The notes beneath the pieces are model-generated. The model worked only from the letters and a program-made list of their open reading frames with translations, was not told the origin of the DNA and ran no database searches. Source: CAZGYE01 sp964530165 (lineage in GTDB: Bacteria > Planctomycetota > Planctomycetia > Planctomycetales > Planctomycetaceae). Taken from it: a stretch of DNA of 6,842 bases. Shown here piece by piece: positions 1-4,426 of the stretch. Both the position numbers and the translations under genes were made by a program. The DNA lies in the NCBI GenBank assembly GCA_964530165.1, contig CAZGYE010000310.1, positions 1-6,842 of the forward strand. Reading direction: 5' to 3'. Each line of letters starts with the position of its first letter. Positions within the stretch are counted from its first letter, which is position 1.

Positions 1-1854
1 AACCCGAAGACCGGCGCGTTGATGTCCCGCATCCGCGACGTCGGCAACCCGTGGTTGGACGCCGGCATCGTCTCCTTTTCCACCATGCACTACAACACCG
101 ACCGCCGGGAGTGGCGGAAGTGGTACCCGGCCGACTTCGTCACCGAATGTTTCCCCGGCCAGTTTCGCAACTGGTTCTATTCGCTCTTGGCGATGGCGGC
201 GATGATGGACAATTCGCCGCCGTTTAAGAACCTGCTCGGTCACCGGCTGGTGATGAACGAGGCCGGCGAGCCGATGCACAAGTCGGACGGGACCGCCATC
301 TGGTTCGAAGAAGCCGCCGAGCAATTGGGCGTCGACACCATGCGGTGGATGTATCTGGCACAAAACCCGGCCCTCGACCTGCGTTTCGGCACCCGGCATC
401 CCGACCGGCCCGTCACCATTCCCACCCCCGACGGCCCGGCTAGCGAAACGGCCGAGGGCGAACCGATTTGTGAAGTCACCAGCAAACCCTCCGACGAGAT
501 TCGCCGGCGGATTCTGATTCCCCTGTGGAACTCGTATGCGTTTTTCGTCAACTATGCCCGGCTGGACGAGTTCGACCCGACGACCGGCAGTGCCGGTTCA
601 CTCCAACCGGTGCCGATCGCCGAGCGGCCGGAGATCGATCGCTGGATTCTCTCGAATCTGCAGACGCTCATCGAAGCGGCCAATCGCGGCTTTCAGAACT
701 TCGACGTCGCCGACGTCTGCACCCGCGCGGCGGCGTTCATCGACGATTTGTCCAACTGGTACATCCGCCGCAACCGCCGGCGGTTCTGGCGGTCGCGCGA
801 CGCAGCCGACCGGGACAAGCTGGCCGCCTATCAAACGCTCTACGAAGTCTTGGTGACGCTGACGAAGCTGCTGGCCCCCATCATCCCATTCCTGACCGAA
901 CGAATGTATCAGAACCTCTGCCGGACGGTCCAACAGGGCGCATGCCCCGGGGCCACGTTCGCTTCGCTCTCTAAGGCCCCGCCACCCCGCCGAGAGGGCG
1001 AGGCTCCCGCCGAGCCGCACTCCGCACTCCGCACCCCGCACTCCGCATTCCCAGAATCCGTCCACCTTTGCCAGTACCCACAAGCCGACACGGCTCTATT
1101 GGATCCCGAGTTGAACCGCCGGATGGCGGCTGCGCAGTTGGTCGTTCGGCTGGGACATAAGCTGCGCGAGGAATCGAACCAGCGCGTCCGGCAGCCGCTG
1201 GCCGAGCTCCGCTACGCTTGCAGTTCCCTCGAACAGACTGCCGCCGTCGAGAGCCTGGCCGACGTCGTCACCGACGAATTGAACGTCAAGCGGCTGACGG
1301 CCTGCGATCACCTCGACGAGCTGGTCAGCTACAACTACAAGCCGAACCTGAAAACGCTCGGTCCGAAGTACGGCAAACTGCTCGCCGCGCTGCGCCAACG
1401 ACTGGCCGACGTCGATCCCGAGACGCTGGCGCCGCTGCAATCGGGCGAATCGGTGACGATCGACGTTGACGGCAACCCGGTCACGCTGCTGCCCGACGAC
1501 GTGCTCATTCACACTCGCCAAGCGGCTGATTGGATCGTCACCGGCGACCGCGGCGTCCAGGTGGCCCTCTCGACGGCCCTGACGCCGGCACTGAAGCGGG
1601 AAGGCATGGCCCGCGATTTCGTCCGCCAGGTCCAGCAGCTCCGTAAAGAGGCGGACCTGGAAATCGAGAACCGCATCCACGTCTCTTACCACACTGACGA
1701 CGCCGAGCTGCAAACGGCCGTCGACGAATGGTCCGCCTACATCCGCGATGAAACTCTGGCCGATTCGCTCGCCACCTCCGACCAAGTCCCCCCCGACACC
1801 AAATCGGTCACCATCGGCGGCACCAAAGCACCGGTGTGGATTGAAAAGGTCTGA
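1..1854 (+). CDS. ileS: Isoleucyl-tRNA synthetase, 3' part (5'-truncated by window edge)
   Basis: This class I aminoacyl-tRNA synthetase charges tRNA-Ile with isoleucine in the cytoplasm. The frame is open from base 1, so the start and the HIGH motif lie upstream; 617 codons are visible. Codons 16-23 (GNPWLDAG) and the stretch through FRNWFYSLL belong to the catalytic core. The KMSKS loop is PMHKS at codons 91-95, followed by DGTAIWFEEAAEQLG. The helical anticodon-binding domain covers roughly codons 205-300, with the family signature NWYIRRNRRRFW at 252-263. A C-terminal domain follows (REGMARDFVRQVQQLRKEADL from codon 533), ending at TGA 1852-1854. Two repeat-derived segments interrupt the protein: TGSAGSL at codons 195-201 in the linker before the anticodon domain, and about 20 residues at codons 331-350 just before PESVHLC. 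Both keep the frame, so the gene looks functional. The family call is very secure; whether it is the bacterial or eukaryote-like subtype cannot be settled from this part. Confidence 0.96.
   Translation, partial: NPKTGALMSRIRDVGNPWLDAGIVSFSTMHYNTDRREWRKWYPADFVTECFPGQFRNWFYSLLAMAAMMDNSPPFKNLLGHRLVMNEAGEPMHKSDGTAIWFEEAAEQLGVDTMRWMYLAQNPALDLRFGTRHPDRPVTIPTPDGPASETAEGEPICEVTSKPSDEIRRRILIPLWNSYAFFVNYARLDEFDPTTGSAGSLQPVPIAERPEIDRWILSNLQTLIEAANRGFQNFDVADVCTRAAAFIDDLSNWYIRRNRRRFWRSRDAADRDKLAAYQTLYEVLVTLTKLLAPIIPFLTERMYQNLCRTVQQGACPGATFASLSKAPPPRREGEAPAEPHSALRTPHSAFPESVHLCQYPQADTALLDPELNRRMAAAQLVVRLGHKLREESNQRVRQPLAELRYACSSLEQTAAVESLADVVTDELNVKRLTACDHLDELVSYNYKPNLKTLGPKYGKLLAALRQRLADVDPETLAPLQSGESVTIDVDGNPVTLLPDDVLIHTRQAADWIVTGDRGVQVALSTALTPALKREGMARDFVRQVQQLRKEADLEIENRIHVSYHTDDAELQTAVDEWSAYIRDETLADSLATSDQVPPDTKSVTIGGTKAPVWIEKV
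583..602. repeat. Palindromic repeat copy inside ileS
   Basis: Bases 583-597 form a perfect 15-nt palindrome, ACCGGCA-G-TGCCGGT, centred on 590. Bases 584-602 (CCGGCAGTGCCGGTTCACT) match 4282-4300 exactly as the reverse complement, 3.7 kb away in non-coding DNA. In ileS it encodes TGSAGSL, in a linker where the homologues I recall run directly from a DPT-like motif to PVPxAER. I infer a dispersed element that inserted without breaking the frame. Confidence 0.7.
992..1052. repeat. Heptamer tandem repeat plus GEAPAEP segment within ileS
   Basis: Five period-7 units run from 1018 to 1052: CACTCCG, CACTCCG, CACCCCG, CACTCCG and a degenerate CATTCCC. They encode HSALRTPHSAF. The preceding bases 994-1017 encode EGEAPAEP and contain a short GGCTC/GAGCC inverted repeat. 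The run ends right where normal IleRS sequence (PESVHLC) resumes, which suggests an insertion in a surface loop. From memory, both segments recur across planctomycete genomes in coding and non-coding DNA; that recurrence was not checked here. Confidence 0.8.
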
Positions 1855-1862
1855 CGGACACC

Positions 1863-1888
1863 CCATCCCCACGTAAGCGAAGGGATGG
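1863..1888. other. Possible stem-loop just after ileS
   Basis: CCATCCC (1863-1869) and GGGATGG (1882-1888) are perfect complements around a 12-nt loop, beginning 8 nt after the ileS stop codon. No T-run follows, so an intrinsic terminator is doubtful. It could protect the 3' end of the mRNA or be another short dispersed repeat. Confidence 0.35.
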
Positions 1889-1922
1889 CGCCTGACGAAG
1901 ACATGCCACCGGGGGTATGATC

Positions 1923-1952
1923 TTGCCGAAACCCATCATGAGACGATATCCT
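1923..1952 (+). promoter_or_regulatory. Candidate sigma70-like promoter upstream of the hypothetical gene
   Basis: TTGCCG at 1923-1928 and TATCCT at 1947-1952 are separated by 18 bp, each with four of six consensus bases. They lie in the 144-bp gap before the gene starting at 1999 and would give a leader of about 40 nt. This is a weak match found by eye only. Confidence 0.25.
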
Positions 1953-1989
1953 TACTTGCGCTCGAATTTCCCTCCACCCCAATGTTAAC

Positions 1990-1993
1990 GGAG
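1990..1993 (+). promoter_or_regulatory. Ribosome binding site deciding the start at 1999
   Basis: GGAG at 1990-1993 stands 5 nt before the ATG at 1999 and 8 nt before a second ATG at 2002. A GTG at 1993 in the same frame overlaps this site and so cannot use it. The ATG at 1999 (or 2002) is therefore the more likely start. Confidence 0.6.
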
Positions 1994-1998
1994 TGACG

Positions 1999-2673
1999 AT
2001 GATGTTCGACATTCAGCAATCGATCTACGACGAACACGGCGAGTACGACGAGCAGCGCGCCCACGACTACATTGACGGGATGATGCAGGAGTTCTCGGAT
2101 TCCCCGGAAGCAGAGCCGATTATCGAGGCAACCGGCGACATTGGTTGGGCCGGTATGCTAATGCATTACGCCATCGATTACATCGGCGTGACTCCTGCGG
2201 AGATGACGCTCGCGGATGTCAACGAGGTGCTGTTCGAACTGTTTCCCCGCGAGGTCTCCACGGAACCGGAGTCTGCCCCCGAAATCATCGAGGAGCTGAC
2301 GGCCTTCTGGAGATTCCTCGACCGGCAGTACGAGCTTCCCCATGCCGGCCGCATACTGGCTGCACTGGACGACAACGCCGTCAACCGACTGAAGCAGGCA
2401 CTCTCTGATCCGACGAACTTCGGCATGGCGAAATCATTGTTCATGTTCGGTTCAGAGGCCGGTTTTGACATGAGCTCCCAGGAAGGGCTTGATGAGGCGA
2501 TGCTGGCGTATAATACGCTCGTCGCCAGGCAGAGCTTGTCCGGTCCGTCCGTCGAGGGGCCGCTGCCGCAAGCAAAGTCGCTGCGGCCAGATAAGTCACG
2601 CTCGCAGCTGCGCGCAGATCGCAAGAGGAAAAAGAAGGCGCAGCGAAAAGCTCAGAAGCGCAACCGCAAGTAA
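1999..2673 (+). CDS. Conserved-looking protein of unknown function with a basic C-terminal tail
   Basis: The product has 224 residues from ATG 1999, the start chosen for its GGAG site; TAA stop at 2671-2673. I cannot assign a function. It is acidic over most of its length and reads as a soluble helical protein with no signal peptide or membrane segment. Features that look conserved include GWAGMLMHYAIDYIGVTPAEM (ending near residue 70) and DVNEVLFELFPREV. Later come a tryptophan-containing segment (ELTAFWRFLDRQY) and NFGMAKSLFMFGSEAGFDM near residues 135-155. The last 30 residues are dominated by Lys and Arg (DRKRKKKAQRKAQKRNRK), which suggests binding to nucleic acid or ribosome; that is inference from charge alone. 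It resembles uncharacterised proteins I associate with planctomycetes. trmL starts 32 bp downstream, so co-transcription is possible. Confidence 0.85.
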   Translation: MMFDIQQSIYDEHGEYDEQRAHDYIDGMMQEFSDSPEAEPIIEATGDIGWAGMLMHYAIDYIGVTPAEMTLADVNEVLFELFPREVSTEPESAPEIIEELTAFWRFLDRQYELPHAGRILAALDDNAVNRLKQALSDPTNFGMAKSLFMFGSEAGFDMSSQEGLDEAMLAYNTLVARQSLSGPSVEGPLPQAKSLRPDKSRSQLRADRKRKKKAQRKAQKRNRK

Positions 2674-2705
2674 TTCCGAAGAACATCAAATCTCCAGATC
2701 AAACG

Positions 2706-3194
2706 ATGCACGCCCCTTTGCTCCACGTTGTTCTCTACCAGCCGGACATCCCGCAGAACACGGGGAACATTGGCCGGACGTGCGCGGCGGTTGGGGCGAA
2801 GTTGTGGCTGATTCGGCCGTTGGGGTTTCGGTTGGATGAGAAGCAGCTTCGGCGTGCCGGCTTGGATTATTGGCCGTTGGTCGATTGGGAAGCGGTCGAC
2901 AGTTGGCAGGACGTGCGGCGAAAACTTCCCGGCCGGACGTGGTGGTGTCTGACCAAAACGGCCGGCCGCGCGGTCTGGGAAGCCGAGCTCACATCCGGGG
3001 AGATTCTGCTGTTCGGCAGCGAAACCCGCGGCTTGCCCGAGAGTATTCTCGAAGAACAGCCGAGCCGTAATCTCAAACTCCCGATGCAGCCGGCCATCCG
3101 CAGCCTCAACCTGGCCAGCACGGCGACCGCCGTCATTTACGAGGCGGTGCGCCAGTTCGGGGGATTGCCGAAAGAGTCGAGAGTCGAGAGTTGA
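2706..3194 (+). CDS. trmL: tRNA (cytidine/uridine-34-2'-O)-methyltransferase TrmL
   Basis: This SPOUT-superfamily enzyme transfers a methyl group from S-adenosylmethionine to the 2'-OH of the wobble nucleotide 34 in certain leucine tRNAs, in the cytoplasm. The 162-residue protein carries the family motifs in order: YQPDIPQNTGNIGR (11-24), RPLGFRLDEKQLRRAGLDYW (37-56), the cofactor-binding-knot motif LLFGSETRGLP (101-111), and LPMQPAIRSLNLASTATAV (125-143). The length is close to the E. coli enzyme (157 by recall). ATG 2706 begins just before the conserved HVVLYQP strand; no strong Shine-Dalgarno is visible. The last six residues (ESRVES) and the TGA stop come from a heptamer repeat, so the ancestral end was probably a few codons earlier or different. 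The gene converges on the ZIP transporter and overlaps its 3' end by 58 bp. Confidence 0.95.
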   Translation: MHAPLLHVVLYQPDIPQNTGNIGRTCAAVGAKLWLIRPLGFRLDEKQLRRAGLDYWPLVDWEAVDSWQDVRRKLPGRTWWCLTKTAGRAVWEAELTSGEILLFGSETRGLPESILEEQPSRNLKLPMQPAIRSLNLASTATAVIYEAVRQFGGLPKESRVES

Positions 3195-4225
3195 GAGTCA
3201 AGAGCCGGAATCAAGACGCGGGGAGAATTGGGAATCGCGGCGTCGCCCCTTCCCCGCGTCTGGGCGTCGTGAGGGTGAGGGGCCTCGTCACTGTGTTTGT
3301 GCTCCGGCGCATCGCGCCCCTCAGGTGCGTGGTAGTGCGCGTATTCGGGTTCGAGATACCGGATGGAGTACGCCAGAACGATTCCGAAAAGCAGCATGGC
3401 CGAAAGCTTGACGCGGTCGTGCCGATGGAAACCGAGCTCGGGCAAAAGATCGCCGAGTGAGATGCACAGGAACACGCCGGCTGAAAAAGCCAAGGCACAG
3501 CCGACCAGGACGTGGTGATGTTCTGAAAACCGCTCGACACCCAGAAAGAAGAGGACCGCACCCAGCGGACACATCAGGGCGAATCCCGCGTTGACCGCGT
3601 GCCGCCATCGGGCCGGCCAGCCGCCGGCCGTCATCAACGACGTGATCGAGACGGCATCGAGCGGCTTGTGCAGCAGAATCGCCAGAAACGTCCCCAGACC
3701 GAAGAGCGACCAACGGACTTCATGCGCGGCATCGGCCTGAATGCTGGCCCCCAAGGCCATTCCGTCGATGAGCGTGTGCAGTGCCAGTCCGAATGCGACG
3801 CCGATCCAGCCAAGCCGGTGCGCGTGTTTCCCATGCTCGGGATGCTCCCGGAAGTCTCGAGGAGCGTGCGCGTGGTCATGCGGCTGTGAGTGATCCGGCC
3901 CGTGTTCGCCTTCCCCGGCCGCGTCGGGCACTTCCGCCACGCTATGCTCGTGGAACTGAAACGTGCGAAGCAGAAAGAACATCCCCAGCAGACCGATCAT
4001 CATCCACCACACGGCACGATCCAGCGATCCCAGCTCGGCAACCGCGTGCGGCAGCAAATGAAACAGCCCGATTCCCAGCATCAGTCCGCCGACAAGACTG
4101 ATCATCAACTGCATCCGCATGTGGGTCAGGTGGATCAGAAACGGCAGCCACCCCCCGGCCAAAGAAGCCAGCACGATGAAGAGACAGTAAACAATCAGTA
4201 GAGTGATCGGCGACATGGACAGCAT
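3137..4225 (-). CDS. ZIP-family divalent metal transporter
   Basis: This inner-membrane ZIP protein (362 aa) moves Zn2+ or related divalent ions, usually into the cytoplasm. Eight hydrophobic segments are visible near residues 7-28, 40-60, 72-89, 140-160, 174-196, 211-230, 239-261 and 273-291. A loop with 11 histidines (92-136) between segments 3 and 4 is a family hallmark. Segment 4 has H150-TLI-D154-G, matching the usual His plus acidic pair. Segment 5 has H186-K-P-L-D190, where a Lys follows the His instead of the common acidic residue. GDLLPE (258-263) closes segment 7. The tail after about residue 313 is low-complexity and encoded largely by repeats (3173-3261), so the natural C-terminus was probably shorter. 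The start at 4225 is followed by another ATG at residue 4; neither has a clear Shine-Dalgarno. It is divergent from the metal-exporting ATPase gene, which supports a role in zinc balance. Substrate and direction are inferred. Confidence 0.92.
   Translation of the reverse strand: MLSMSPITLLIVYCLFIVLASLAGGWLPFLIHLTHMRMQLMISLVGGLMLGIGLFHLLPHAVAELGSLDRAVWWMMIGLLGMFFLLRTFQFHEHSVAEVPDAAGEGEHGPDHSQPHDHAHAPRDFREHPEHGKHAHRLGWIGVAFGLALHTLIDGMALGASIQADAAHEVRWSLFGLGTFLAILLHKPLDAVSITSLMTAGGWPARWRHAVNAGFALMCPLGAVLFFLGVERFSEHHHVLVGCALAFSAGVFLCISLGDLLPELGFHRHDRVKLSAMLLFGIVLAYSIRYLEPEYAHYHAPEGRDAPEHKHSDEAPHPHDAQTRGRGDAAIPNSPRVLIPALDSQLSTLDSFGNPPNWRTAS
3174..3204. repeat. GAGTCGA heptamer tandem repeat across the trmL and ZIP gene ends
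   Basis: The units are GAGTCGA (3174-3180), GAGTCGA (3181-3187), GAGTTGA (3188-3194), GAGTCAA (3195-3201), then GAG. On the plus strand they supply the last six codons of trmL; the C-to-T variant in unit 3 makes its TGA stop at 3192-3194. On the minus strand they encode about ten residues of the ZIP tail (LDSQLSTLDS). From memory this heptamer family is common in planctomycete genomes. Confidence 0.85.
3214..3261. repeat. 11-bp perfect inverted repeat in the ZIP tail region
   Basis: AGACGCGGGGA (3214-3224) and TCCCCGCGTCT (3251-3261) are perfect reverse complements separated by 26 nt. It begins 20 nt after the trmL stop codon and lies within the 3' part of the ZIP gene. It could fold in RNA from either strand. 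No T-run follows on either side, so a palindromic dispersed repeat is at least as likely as a terminator for trmL. Confidence 0.6.
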
Positions 4226-4281
4226 TCTGTCGCATCAGCCCCCCGGCGACAATGGTCGTGCGTTGTCCCTTCGGCCCAAAC

Positions 4282-4324
4282 AGTGAACCGGCACTGCCGG
4301 ACGGTGACCCGGCACTGCCGGGTC
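4282..4324. repeat. Two tandem palindromes in the ZIP/ATPase intergenic region
   Basis: The first palindrome is CCGGCA-C-TGCCGG (4288-4300), the second a perfect 19-nt GACCCGGCA-C-TGCCGGGTC (4306-4324). Their centres (4294 and 4315) are 21 bp apart, about two helical turns. Bases 4283-4300 and 4304-4321 differ at one position, so this is a tandem duplication. Bases 4282-4300 also occur inverted inside ileS, which favours a dispersed repeat over a purpose-built operator. The arrangement beside a candidate promoter still allows a regulatory use. Confidence 0.7.
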
Positions 4325-4339
4325 GAGCGAGAAACCGTC

Positions 4340-4368
4340 TTGACCGGCCCCAACCAGTTGCGTACTTT
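4340..4368 (+). promoter_or_regulatory. Candidate promoter of the metal-exporting ATPase gene
   Basis: TTGACC (4340-4345) is a five-of-six match to the -35 consensus. A 17-bp spacer leads to TACTTT (4363-4368), which keeps the key T-A and final T of a -10 box. It would give a leader of about 50 nt before ATG 4427. The tandem palindromes end 15 bp upstream of the -35 box. The spacer is of ordinary length, unlike the 19-20 bp typical of MerR-type activated metal promoters. Confidence 0.35.
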
Positions 4369-4426
4369 TCCAATGGAACGATCTGTCGAGTATTGGAACC
4401 AGCGAAACGATGACTGAGAGAAACCG

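Noticed and set aside
992..1052. ileS as a pseudogene because of the repeat block
   Set aside because: The frame continues intact through conserved IleRS sequence on both sides and ends in a normal C-terminal domain.
1018..1052. CRISPR array
   Set aside because: The units are 7 bp and directly tandem with no spacers.
1096..1872. Long minus-strand open frame (258 codons) opposite ileS
   Set aside because: It lies fully antisense to well-conserved IleRS coding sequence, shows no recognisable family motif, and is the type of shadow frame expected in GC-rich genes.
1993..1998. GTG start six bases upstream for the hypothetical gene
   Set aside because: The GTG overlaps the GGAG ribosome binding site, which is correctly spaced for the ATG at 1999 instead.
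4282..4324. Zur or ArsR/SmtB-type operator
   Set aside because: Known sites of these regulators that I recall are AT-richer and differ in sequence, and the same unit occurs inside ileS, which points to a dispersed repeat.
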